Positions 52,040 to 62,313 of a stretch of DNA of 64,000 bases are shown here, in pieces. Source of the stretch: Emiliania huxleyi CCMP1516 (lineage: Eukaryota; Haptophyta; Isochrysidales; Noelaerhabdaceae); contig NW_005198751.1 of NCBI RefSeq assembly GCF_000372725.1, positions 293,809 to 357,808 on the forward strand. Direction: 5' to 3'. The notes under the pieces are model-generated. The model ran no database searches and had not been told where the DNA came from. It worked only from the letters and a program-made list of their open reading frames with translations. Position 1 is the stretch's first letter. Each line of letters opens with the position of its first letter. The position numbers were made by a program, and so were the translations under genes.

Positions 52040-52678
52040 TCATGCTCTCTTCAGGTCCAGCCCGAGGAGGAGGTCGCTCAGCGCAGACGCGCTGGCTCCG
52101 TTGAGCGCGCTGGGCTGGCGACGCGCCGACGCGTGCGCAAGGTAGGCGTCATGGCGCCGCATGCACTCCTGCAGCGTCGGGCTCGCGGCATCGGGCTCGT
52201 GCGCCAGCGCCTTTGTACCAAGCGGGACGCCGCCGAGCGACACGGCGGCAGGCTGCTCCGCCGCCGTGGCCGACGGCGCCGCCGCAGACGGCGCGGGCTG
52301 CGTCGCCGCCTTCTTCTCAGGGCGCGCCCGCTCGGCCGGGGGCAGCTTTCGCTCGCCTGGCTGCTTGAGTTGCTTGAGCTGGCGCTTTGAGCCTCCGTGC
52401 CGCCGGCTCGCGTTCGGAAGAGGCCTATTCTCCTTGTCGAGGAGCGGGCGAGCGGAGCGCGCCTTGGCGTCCGCGGCGGGCGAGGCGGTCGAGATCTCGT
52501 CGAATAGGTTTCGGCGTGTGCCCCCTGACTCGAGGTCCATGTCGAGGAGCGAGTCAGGGATCCTGAGTCGGGCGGCGAGCACGTGAGGGCAGGGAGAGGG
52601 AGGCGCGATGCGGGAGGCGAGGGAGAGATGCGGGAGACGAGAGGAGGAGGAGAGGAGAGGAGAGTCGTGGTCGAACAT
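52040..52678 (-). CDS. Small disordered protein with KEN motif
   Basis: A reading frame of 212 residues from the ATG at 52678. After MFDHD the frame probably passes through an intron to SLLDMDLESGGTRRNLFDEI, since residues 6-44 are low complexity. The chain is largely disordered, with LLDKENRPLPN (a KEN box followed by Pro, the classic APC/C degron setting), an RxxL string in RRNLFDEIS, a basic block RHGGSKRQLKQLKQPGERKL, and a short C-terminal helix (ALSDLLLGLDLKRA). Small, basic, KEN-bearing proteins include securin-like and other mitotic regulators, but there is no recognisable homology, so the role is speculative. Confidence 0.5.
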   Translation of the reverse strand: MFDHDSPLLSSSSRLPHLSLASRIAPPSPCPHVLAARLRIPDSLLDMDLESGGTRRNLFDEISTASPAADAKARSARPLLDKENRPLPNASRRHGGSKRQLKQLKQPGERKLPPAERARPEKKAATQPAPSAAAPSATAAEQPAAVSLGGVPLGTKALAHEPDAASPTLQECMRRHDAYLAHASARRQPSALNGASASALSDLLLGLDLKRA

Positions 52679-52975
52679 CGCCTGAGCATGGAGCGGATTT
52701 CGAAAGGCTCACATAAGAAAAACGGGCTACAAGTGCACTCCAAGTGCGACAAGTGCTTCTGAAATCAAATGGCGAGAGCATGGACGGCGCGCTTAAAAAT
52801 TCAATAAAAAGAATTGCGAAAACGCGACGTTGTTGGCGGGCGGGGGTCCCGGCTGCGGCAAAAAATGTGAAGAGGTTATCTGCGATTGCCTGAATCCCTC
52901 TTCCTCGTGTGCCCTCGGTCCGGGGTTGTGTTGAATGTCGTTGCTGTCTCTCCTGTATGTATGTATGTAGAAAGA

Positions 52976-53217
52976 TGAACAACAGTCGGGCTCAGACTGG
53001 ACACCAACGCGGTATGGGTGGACGCGGGACAGATGATCTCCTATGTATGAACAACAGTCAGGCTCGGACTGGACACCAACGCGGTATGGGTGGACGCGGG
53101 ACAGATGATGACGACACGCACGAACGACACACAGACAAACACAAAACAACAGGGCTCCAGGCCCCAAATTACGTGTGAGTGTTAGAGTTGTTTGGTATTG
53201 CTAAAAATCTCTCTCTC
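52976..53217 (+). repeat. Tandem ~66-bp repeat plus adjoining dispersed repeat
   Basis: 52976-53041 and 53042-53107 are tandem copies (GAACAACAGTCGGGCTC then ACTGGACACCAACGCGGTAT); a third copy is at 14473. 53149-53217 is the reverse copy of 3262-3330. Confidence 0.9.
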
Positions 53218-53436
53218 ACACAGACACAAACAAGCTCACAAGACACACAGCCAGCTGGCTGCCACACACCCTGAGTTGGCGTACACATAACTCAGGGCCA
53301 CGCCCCCCCTGTCGCCCCCCCCAGCACTCCAAGGTGCCAAGAGAAACAAACTCCTGTTTTGAAAGAAATAAAAAACGAAACCGCGCTTCTCAGGGATTGC
53401 CGAATAGCGGTCGGCCATCCGTCACGACCTTACAGC

Positions 53437-55937
53437 ATGTTGCTGACCGCTCCGCCCTCGCCGAAGCGCTTCTCCTCCAGCGTGAAGACCCTCTTCTCTC
53501 GCACCTCGCCAAGGGCACCGGACACGAGCCCGTGCGCTCGCAACGAGCCTCCGCGCGTCGAACTCTGCGGGAGGCAGGCTCGGTGGCGACTGGTCGGGCG
53601 CGCCTCGCGGAGGCCCACTGAGGCGGTGCTTGTGTCGCTGTATTCGTCGAGCCTCGAGCTGTACGCACCCGGCGATGAACCGAGCCGGCGAGACCGGATG
53701 CCACTGCAGGTGCTGCAGCTCACGGCCATCGTCACCATCTCTGAGAACCTCGAGGAGCCTCACGCGCTGCGGTTGGCGGTTGCTGGACCGCGCGGCCCGG
53801 CGACCCACGAGCTCCAGTTCTTCAGCGACGCGGACGCCGACCACCTGCGCGTCTCGATACGGGCAGCTAGGCGCACGCTGCTGAGGAGCATGCAGGTGCC
53901 CCGGTCAAAGTCGGACGAGCTGCTGGACGCGGAGCTGCACCGCTCCTTCTCCGCCTTTGGGATGGACACCGCCGCCATCGGCGCCGGCTCCACGCCGTCA
54001 CGCCCGGCCGCCATAGTCGAGGGGCGCGCCGCCCACGCCGCCACGCCCACTGCGGCAGAGGAGCAGCCGGCCGGGTCGGAGGGTCGCGGGCCCGCCACGG
54101 CGCCGCCCGAGGCGGACGGGGAGGAGGCGCTCCCCGCAGAGGCGGCGCGGCCCGCAGAGCAGGCGCGGCCTCCCACAGAGGCGACTGGAGAGGGCGCGGG
54201 TGCGGCGGCGGGGGGCGACGCCTCCCCTGCGGCGGAGGCGGACCATGAGGAGGACCTGGACCTCCTGCTGGGCGAGGGAGGGGGCGTCCGCGCGGCCTCT
54301 CCGGCGCGGCTCATCGAGCTGCTCGTCCACCCCTCTCGCTTCGACCACCGCTTCTGCTCGGCCCTCCTCCTGACGTACCGCTCCTTCTTCACGCCCGCAG
54401 AGCTGCTCCGCGAGCTCACCGGGCGCTGCTCCCTCCCCACGGCGCTCGAGGGCAGGGAGGGGGCCGGCGAGGGCGCGGCGCTGCAGCCTGTGCGGCTGAT
54501 GGTCTGCAACGTCCTCCAAAAGTGGGTCCGGCACTACCTCCGCGACGACGAGATGACGCCCGAGCTGCTCGAGGCGCTGCACAGCTTTGTCGACGGCCCG
54601 CTCGCCGAGAGCGAGCAGACGCGCGCCCTCAGCGCCCTCCTCAAGCGGGCGGTGGCCAAGCGGACGGTGCGGCGGCGAAGCGGGCCGAGGGCGGGCCGCT
54701 CGCAGGCGCCGGCGCCCGCGCTGACGCGCTCCTTCGACTCGGACCCGCCGCTGCCGCTGTTCGACCTGGACGGCTTTGGCGCGCTCGACCGCGTCGCGAG
54801 CGTGCACCCGCGCGAGTGGGCGCGCCAGCTGACGAGGCGCGAGTTCGACCTGCTCGAGCGGATCGGGCCGAGCGAGCTGCTCCGCCAGGCGTGGGCCGGC
54901 GCGGAGAAGAAGGCCCGCGCTCCCAACGTGCTCGCCCTCGTCGGCCTCGCCAACGCCACCGCGGCGTGGGTCGCGTCGGTGGTCCTCTCCGAGGCGGAGC
55001 TAGCTCGGCTCGTGTGAACGGCATCTCTTCACACCTCTAGCTGTGAACAGGTGGTCCTCTCCGAGGCGGAGCTCTGCGCTCGCGCCGAGGCGTACGGCCA
55101 CCTCGTCGACGTGGCGGCCGAGTGCCTCGCGCTGCGCAACTTCAACGGCGTCTGCACGGCCCTCGCGAGCCTCGAGCTAGTACGGACCGCCCATCAAGTC
55201 TGCCCGGAGCTTCGCATAGGCGTCTTCACGATCCTCGCGGGGCTCGAGCTCTAATTAACAGAGTAGTTAATGAATTAATATGTTAATTAGGCGTCTTCAC
55301 GATCCTCGCGGGGCTCGAGCTCGCCTCGGTGCACCGCCTCAAGGCGACCAAGGGGGCGCTCGCACCGAGGCACCGCGCCGCGCTCGAGGACCTGACCGAC
55401 CTCGTCTCGTACTCCGCCAACCGACGCCGCTACCGCCGCGAGCTCGAGGCGGCGACCCCGCCGTGCGTCCCGTACCTGGGCGTCTTCCTGACCGACCTCA
55501 CCTTCCTCGAGCAGGGCAACCCGGCGACGGTCGAGGTGGCCGCGCCTTGCGGCGGCCCGCCCCGGCAGCTCGTCAATTGGTCAAAGCACCAGGCGTACGC
55601 GCGCGTGCTGGAGGACGTGCGCTTCTACCAGCAGAGCGCGTACAACCTCGCGCCGTGCCTCCCGCTCGAGCTCTACCTCGAGTGCGCGGTGCCGCAGCTC
55701 CTGCTCGACGAGGACGAGCAGTACGAGCGCTCGCTCCAGCTCGAGCCGCGCGGCGAGGACGAGCTGCCCGCCGCTTGTGTGGCCGCCGCGGCGGAGGAGG
55801 CGGCGCGTCGGGACTCCGCGCGCAAGGCCGGCATGCGGCGGCTGGAGGAGGCGGCCGATCAGCTCGCCGCGTCGTGCCGGGAGCACGCGATCGCGCGGCG
55901 GGAGCGAGAGGCGTCGGCGGCGGGGCTGGAGGTGTGA
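53437..55937 (+). CDS. Ras guanine-nucleotide exchange factor (PH, REM and CDC25 domains)
   Basis: Ras-GEFs load GTP on Ras/Rap GTPases. A PH-like domain (VLVSLYSSSLELYAPGDE, LQLTAIVTISENLEEPHALR, HELQFFSDADADHLRVSIRA) is followed by an acidic, Ala/Glu-rich linker. The REM domain reads RAASPARLIELLVHPSRFDH, FCSALLLTYRSFFTPAELLR and LEALHSFVDG. The CDC25 domain follows: VHPREWARQLTRREFDLLER, VASV-VLSEAELCARAEAYGH, LVDVAAECLALRNFNGV, GLELASVHRLKATKGALAP, PPCVPYLGVFLTDLTFLEQG, LVNWSKHQAYARVLEDVRFY and QQSAYNL. Two introns interrupt it: 54979-55050 (GT-AG) and one ending at 55288 (GC donor at 55148 or 55220). Both carry copies of the following exon's start. The C-terminal helix is charged. Coding starts at the ATG at 53437; an upstream exon is possible. 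Confidence 0.9.
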
Positions 55938-56411
55938 GTCAGTGAGGCTGTGGACGACAGCCACAGCACCATCGAGACCGAGGGCGAAAGCGCGAGAGGG
56001 CGAGATGTAGCTGTTGCCAGGGCAGGCTGTACTCGAGTAGAGCGCTGCAGAGCGGTAGAGCTCTACATCCGGCGCGTGACGGCGCGCGCGGCTGGCGTGC
56101 ACTGACACATAGATAGATAGAGGCTCTACAGCAAAAACACGCAGTGATTCAGAGGTAGCCGTCGCGTTACCGCACTTGGAGCACTTGGGGAGTGCAAGTT
56201 GCCAAACCTCACATCCAGGGCCGGGGAGCTAAGAAGCGCACCCAGCAGGCCGCCGGATGATCGATATCGGGTTATGGGCTAGAGAGCCCTAGCCCTGGGG
56301 GGTGCGCGTTCGCAGGGAAAGGGCCGTAAAGTAAATACGGGTCTCCGAGGGTTAGCTCCGTGTACCGGGTTCCCCCTTAACTGCAGATGAGAACGCCCCC
56401 TCTACTCGGAG
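55938..56411. other. Intergenic; no gene recognised
   Basis: Contains an AGCACTTGG-type short repeat at 56174-56200, related to motifs at 13334, 49366 and 52727. Nothing coding recognised. Confidence 0.4.
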
Positions 56412-58803
56412 CTAACGGACACACAACACTGTGTACTCCACGCACGCACACGGATATGCCTCATGTGCGCCCGCCCGACTCCGGTCCCAGAGCCCCTTCC
56501 TCCGCCCGTCGGGGCGAGCCCTCGGCTCGTCCCGGTCCCTTGCTCGCCTTCCGGGCGTTACCAGAGACTGCCTCTGCAGTCGTTTCTGATGTCTCTTCCT
56601 CGGCTGTGGCCTCGACTCCGCTTCACCTTCGACTGGTACCGCCGCCTCCGAGAGCGTCGACGGCCCGGCCGGGGTCTCCCCGGCCGAGGACGGCGGCATT
56701 GGGTCGTACTCACCCCCCCCCCCCCCCCCCCGGGAGGTCGGGCCCGCTCTTCCTGGTCGGCGAGTCGTGTAGGCGCGCCACGAACCGCTGCCCGGAGAGG
56801 AAGCGCCGCTTGCCGTGCACACGCGACCCGGGGAGGGACCCGTCGACGATTTCGGCGAGGTACGTGTCCATGCCCTCGTGCCCCGTCTCGGGAGTGCTGA
56901 CAAGCTCCGCAATCGCTCGCAAGTGCGCATCGCACTTCGCTCGCACCCGCTTCCAATACCCCAGCTCCCCGCGCGTCATGGTCTGCCGATCAGGCCGTCT
57001 GTAGGGCTCACACCGCCGCTTCTCCTCGCGGTAGAACGGCTGGCCCAGCGCCGCTGCGAGCTCGACCTGCAGCGACGAGATCATCTGCTCCAACTCCTCG
57101 ATCGGCTCGCGCAGCACGTGGTTGAGTGTGCTGTCCCCGTGCGCGCCGCACCGGGCCATCTGGTTGAGGTCGTACGGCCCCTCCTCCTCGATGCGCCTAC
57201 GCTCCGCCGCCACCGCCGCCACAAAGTCGGCGTCGTCCGCGCTCCCAAACAGGTACTCGCCGCTGCCCCCGCCGCCGCCCCCACCAGCGGCGTCGCCGTC
57301 GCCGTCGCCGTCACCGTCGCCGTCGCCGCGAGGCTCGCCTGCTGCCGAACGCTTCTTCCTCGCCGCCGGCTTGTTCCCGCGGCTCTCGGTCTGCACCGCG
57401 ACGGCCGCCGCACGGATCCACATCTCGAGGGTGCCGAGGTCGAGCTGGACTTTGGGCTTGTCCTTGGAGTTGCCGCCTGGTCGGAAGCATCCCGGCAAGG
57501 AGGCCTCCAAGGCGGCCCGCAGCTGCAGCGGCATGTTCTCCTGCGGCGGTAAGGGCGGGTGTGTCTACCGCTGCAGGAGAATTCACAGTCTTGCGTGTGA
57601 AAGTGTTGAGAGTGGGGTGGGGGCGGCGCACCTTGGGCATGGCGGCAAAGTCGAACTTGGCCGGTGCAAGCCTTAGCCTAAGCACGTTTTTCTCGCCAAG
57701 TACTATCTATATTCTTTTGCTTATATTCTCGCCAGACCATCTATATTCTCGAGAATATTCTCGAATATTGAGAATATTTTCACCACGCGAGAGGTCAGCG
57801 GACGCCAAAAATCGCTCTAAAGTAGAGGTTTGTGCTCCCAAACCGCTCAGGAACGTCCAAAACTTAAAGATTTCCGTCTGCATCGACCCAAAACCTACTT
57901 TTGAGGGGGCAAAAGAGCTGTTTCGAGAAGCTCTAGTCAAGACCGTTCTAGACGCCGCGATGTAACGGCGAGAATATTCAAGAATATCTTGAGACTCGAG
58001 GTCAACCAAGGTCAAGGGCTGAAGAAAACTCATAGATTCTTGAGAAAAAGCCGCGCCGGGGCATCTATATTCTCGAGAATATTCTCGAATACGAAAGTGC
58101 GCGGGACCATCTATATTCTCGGAGATATTCGAGAATATTGTGCTTAGGCCAATGCAAGCCGGACGGCGGGAAGTGTCTGCAATTTACTCGAGTACCGCGC
58201 CTTCTTCCCCGGAGAGTAGAAGTTGAACTTGCCCGGGGCCGCTGGGGCGCGGCTGCGCGCAGCGCCTCTGTTCACAGCAGCGGGCCGCGGCGGACGACGT
58301 TGTGCCTGCTGCTGCTGCTGCCGGGCCCCGGCCCCTGCCGGTCGGCCCGAACGCTCTCCAGCCGAAGGCCCTCCCGCATCGGCCGCGTCCGGCGGCGGGC
58401 TCCCATGTTGCGGAGCTCCGGCAGGCGGCTGGCCCGTAGGCGGCGGCGAGCCGATCGGCGCCAGCGGCAAGCGGGCGGCCGGTGCTCTGGCCGCCTGAGG
58501 CTGCGGCCGAGGCTGGCCGCCGCTCGGCGCCGAGCGTGCCGCGGCAGCTGGTCCACGCTTGGGCGGAGGCTCGACCCGCGGAACCGCATGCACAGGCGCG
58601 CGTGCGCGAGCGTCGCACGCAGTGGCGGCGAGCGGCAGAGAAGGGTCGCCCCCAATGGGCGTCGCGAAGGCGATAGGCGTCGGGGGCTGAGTCGGCGGGA
58701 GCGGTGCGTCCGCGTTGCCCAGCCGCGGGGACTCCACCGCGCGCACAAGCACTGGCGTGTGGAGATGCTGTATAGGTGGTTGCATGGCCCAAGGCCTCTC
58801 CAT
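56412..58803 (-). CDS. Unrecognised multi-exon protein interrupted by an introner-like element
   Basis: N-terminal exon (58803-58160) encodes a Pro/Ala-rich, Gln-containing disordered region ending GKFNFYSPGKKARYSSKLQT-LPAV. The next exon (57671 to about 57634) gives RLAPAKFDFAAMPK. The third (from about 57546) reads ENMPLQLRAALEASLPGCFR, VQLDLGTLEMWIRAAAVAVQ, a GDGDGDGD simple repeat, FVAAVAAERRRIEEEGPYDL, REPIEELEQMISSLQVELAA, MTRGELGYWKRVRAKCDAHL and RRFLSGQRFVARLHDSPTRK, ending in a poly-G run beside a good donor (GGTGAGTA). A last exon to 56412 (EAESRPQPRKRHQKRLQRQS) is plausible. The paired KFNF/KFDF motifs and central helices suggest a nuclear or structural protein, but I recognise no family. 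Confidence 0.55.
57673..58152 (-). mobile_element. Introner-like TIR element forming an intron
   Basis: 480-bp element with 13-bp ends TTGGCCTAAGCAC and GTGCTTAGGCTAA (12 of 13 match as inverted repeats), flanked by direct repeats GGCTTGCA at 58160-58153 and 57672-57665. It is AT-rich relative to the genes, with repeated CTATATTCTCGAGAATATTC palindromes near both ends. Intron 58159-57672 (GC-AG) removes the element plus one target copy and rejoins GTC-CGG-CTT-GCA in frame. Confidence 0.85.
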
Positions 58804-59399
58804 GCTACCTGCCCTCTACCTGCCGCTACCCGCCCGGCGCCTCCGAGCTTGGCTGGTCATCGTGGTAGTAATCGCCGAAAGTCGCCGGGAACCACACGTT
58901 ACCGCCCGTAGCCATCCGCAATCATAGGACGGCTTACGCAACGGTTGGACGTGCGCAAGGGTGATGTCAAGAGCGCTGCACGGCCAGCGGCAGCAGCAGC
59001 AGCAACAGCAGCATCAGCCACCCAGCGCGACGGCGCCGGCGTGCTCGTGGGTGCGGCCGCGCCCCCGCCGCCGGGGCGCGCGACGTGGGTCCTCGCTGGA
59101 CGGGCTGCCCCGCGGCGGCAGGGCGTAGCGAGATGGGCGGTAGAGGGGCAGGGGCCGCGCGACGTCGGCGAGACAGCAGAGGGAGGACTCAGAGGGGGCG
59201 AAGGTTTTGAGTCTCGCATCAAACTGGATGCATGTGTTCAAAAGAAAGTACCGACTCCACCAATACAATGGGTGTGCATCCCGGCATGCGAGACTCGCGA
59301 GCGCAGACGCGAAGGCGGGCGCGCAAGGACTAAGTGTGCTGCACACCCGCTCCACACTGCGTCCCAGACCGAAATACGTACACAAGGACACTCGGACGC
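58804..59399. other. Intergenic; no gene recognised
   Basis: CAGCAG/GCA triplets near 58988-59020. Frames on + and - lack domains. Confidence 0.4.
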
Positions 59400-61714
59400 T
59401 CAAAGGGGATACTCCTCGAGTGTGGCCGACTGACCGTGGAGCTCAGCTGGCGAGGGCACGGGAGTTGAGCTCGCCACCCAGCCCAGGCCGAGGACGTATT
59501 TGGGGTCGGGGATGGAGGGAGGCGGAGCACCCACCGAGGCGCCGTCCACCGGCATCGAGCCGTTGAACGTGGCGACGCCGACACGCACCGTCAGCAAGCG
59601 CGCCGCTGGCTCGTAGTCGATGCAGTGCGCCGAGCGGCTGCCGCACCCTCCTGTGGCACCCAGCTCGTCCTTTGCGCGCAGCTGGCTCTCGTCTGCGGCT
59701 GAGAGAGGGGTGGGGGAGACCAGGGCAAAGCGATGCGTGACCTTGGCTGTCGACGGCAGCTCCACGGCGAGGAAACCAAGGAAGCTCTGCGCGTCCTCGG
59801 AGCTCTTGATCGAGGCACGGTAGATGATGCGGTCCGTGTCCGACATGCCCGCCCCCTTCCCCGAGCGCTGGTACATGTCGGGCCAGCATGGCAACGCCAT
59901 CACATTCTCGGGCGGCCAGTTCTTCAAGTGCAGCACCATTGGGTCGAGCGCCGAGACCTTGTCGACGCGGTCGATGAAGGCTGCCTGGGAGGGGAGAGGG
60001 GCAGATCAATTAGTGAGGGACGCGGGGGGTAAGGGGGGGGCAGGTGTGTGTGTGTGTGGAGAGAGGAGTTGCGACGCGGGCGAGGCGAGGGGGCGAAGAG
60101 AGCGCGCGCGCACACACCAGCATATCTTGATGCGCCCTTTGCAGGACGGCGAGGCGGTGCAGCTCGGGAATCACGAAGTCGATCTCGACCTTGCGCGACT
60201 CCTTGATCGACAGGTCGCGAGTGGCGACTATGTGACCCTGCAGCAAGCAGCAGTCGAAAAAGCGGACGCGAGCGGTGCCGACGGCGCACATAATCATGAA
60301 CGCGCACGAGGCGCACGAGATCACGCCCTCGTGGGTGACGGTCGCCGTGTTGATCTTGACGCCGATGTCGGTCGGCACGAGTGCGCCCGTCAAGTTGAGA
60401 AACGGGCGCTGGTTGAGAGGTCGCTGCAGCAGGTCCTTGCTCTCGGGGTCGGTGGTGCAGAGCCTGAGCTCGTCGGAACCCTGCTCGAGCACGCGGAAGC
60501 CGTGGATCTCGTCGCCCGAGAAGTCCTTGCCGAACATGTACTTGATGCTGCCGTCGCCGTCCATGTACGAGAGGAACCGAACCAGCGCATCGTCGGCCTG
60601 GAACATGAGCGCCGCGCCGCGCAAGACCGGCCCGGCGGTGAGGGGGACAACGGGCAAGGCGGGCGGGCAGCGCCGGTGGCTCGAGGCTGGCCGCGGGAAG
60701 AGCGACGGCGGGAGCAACTCGGTGGTGGGCATGTCGTTCAGCGACTCGGGCATGATCGAAGCAAGCGACGCATCCTCCCCCCAAGGCGTGAACGAGAGCG
60801 GCCTGACCGCCTGCGGCGGCGCCTATGTTGAGGGGAGAGGCGTCGCTCTGGTGCGCGCAGAAGGCGGTCAGGGGGCGCGGGGCGGCTGCGAGGCGGCACC
60901 TTGTCGTGGAACTCGAAGATGAGCGTGCCCGCGACCTCCCACTCGCATCCCAGCCCGACCGCCGCGATCCCCATGACCGCCTCCGCGTCGTGCGCCTCTG
61001 CGCAGTTTGTGAGCACCACCACCTTTGGATCCTGCTGCATGCGCGCCGCGAGCTCCGTCCCAAGCAGAGAGACGATGTCGACCCGCTGGCGGATGAAGCC
61101 GGCCGGCAGCACGTCGGTGTCGCCGTCGTCAAAGTGGACACGGAAGCCGGTCGTTCCCCTCTTCGTCTGCACGACCTTCGTCACGTAGCCTGGGAACCAG
61201 CGCGCCTTTTTTTGATATCGGGCATCGACGCGGTCGCCAAGGGCAAAGGCGGCGCCCTCGGCCAGCGCGTCGTCGTCCGAGGTCGCCTCTAGTGGTGGCG
61301 GCGCTGGAGCTTCGTCCTTGTAGGCAGCGAGGTCCTCCCCGTTGTAGCACCACAAGAGCTCGGCTGTCTGGGCCGTCTCGGGGTCATTGGTCGACCCGCT
61401 CTCAATGAAGCACCGGAAGAGAACTGCAGGGCGGATGCCAGCTGCGAGGGGGCGAGCGGGGCGACTCAGAGCTGGGAGGGCGCCATACGCAGCGCCTCGC
61501 CGCACACGCTGCGCAGCGAGGGTGTGTGCAGCTCCACACTAACTGCGCGCGCGCCGGGAGGCAATAGCGCGCGCGTACCGTCGCCATTGGGCATACTGAA
61601 CGCGACCTCGTAATAGCGGTCCGCGCCGTACCGAAGGGCCTGCCCGTTGTTACGACGCGACACCGCGTTCTCGCCCACGCGGCCCAGCAGGCGCCTGGCA
61701 GGCGCCGCTGGCAT
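59400..61714 (-). CDS. Tudor-like-domain protein, function unknown
   Basis: At least four exons: 61714-~61470; ~61437-60900; ~60824-60117; ~59985-59400 with stop. Exon 1 reads LLGRVGENAVSRRNNGQALR, then YYEVAFSMPNGDGTRALLPP. Exon 2 reads IRPAVLFRCFIESGSTNDPE, ELLWCYNGEDLAAYKDEAP, and a Tudor/SH3-like barrel GDRVDARYQKKARWFPGYVT, GFRVHFDDGDTDVLPAGFIR, then RMQQDPKVVVLTNCAEAHDA and EWEVAGTLIFEFHDK. Exon 3 reads PLSFTPWGEDASLASIMPES, ALVRFLSYMDGDGSIKYMFG, ESRKVEIDFVIPELHRLAVL. Exon 4 reads AAFIDRVDKVSALDPMVLHL, NVMALPCWPDMYQRSGKG. The barrel suggests binding to modified histone tails or other peptides, so a chromatin role is possible. The other parts match nothing I know. The true start may be further upstream. 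Confidence 0.6.
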
Positions 61715-61744
61715 CCCCAGCAATTGAGGCGCCTCTCCTCTCAC

Positions 61745-62313
61745 CTGCCCTCTCGTGAGCTTCCAGTGGTTTGCGTTTACTAATGGAAACCTCCTGAAAC
61801 TTCAACAACTCCCAGGCAGGTTTTGTGTTCCAACTCGCCACAGGCTGGGAATGGGGCGAGCTCGACTCTCACCTCCCCCGACAGTTGACTCCAGGCCTCA
61901 CTCGGGGCCCTCCGGTCTTGGCCTTCCGGTTCGCCGGCTGACCCGCTGTCTTCCCACGGCACCTCCCCCCCCTCGGTCCCCTCCCCCGGGTACTCCAGCC
62001 TCCGACGGGGTGGTTCCGGGTCCCCCAGGTTCCGCGCGGGTCGGAGTGGTGACGGCCACGCCGGCGGCGGCGGCGGAGGGGGGGGAGGGTACGGTGGCGG
62101 TACTGGCGTGGTCCAGTTTCGGCTCCAGTGGTGTACCTGTGTTAGTGCCAGTGCGCGCCAGTCCCGTGCCCAGTGTTGTGCGCGGGAGCCTGGGGCGTGC
62201 TCAAATTCTCGTCGCCAGAGCCGCCCGCCAGCAGAACTCTGCCGGTAGACAGCCCGGCCAACACTGGAGCACGCCGCCGCCCTCGCACCGATCGCTGCTA
62301 TCCCGCTGAACCG
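61745..62313. other. Intergenic between divergent genes
   Basis: Upstream region of both the Tudor-like gene (-) and RAD54 (+). C/G-rich, with a GGCGGCGGCGG run at 62065-62080. A GGTGTACCTGTGTTAGTGCC string at 62132-62151 recurs at 35448-35467. Confidence 0.45.
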
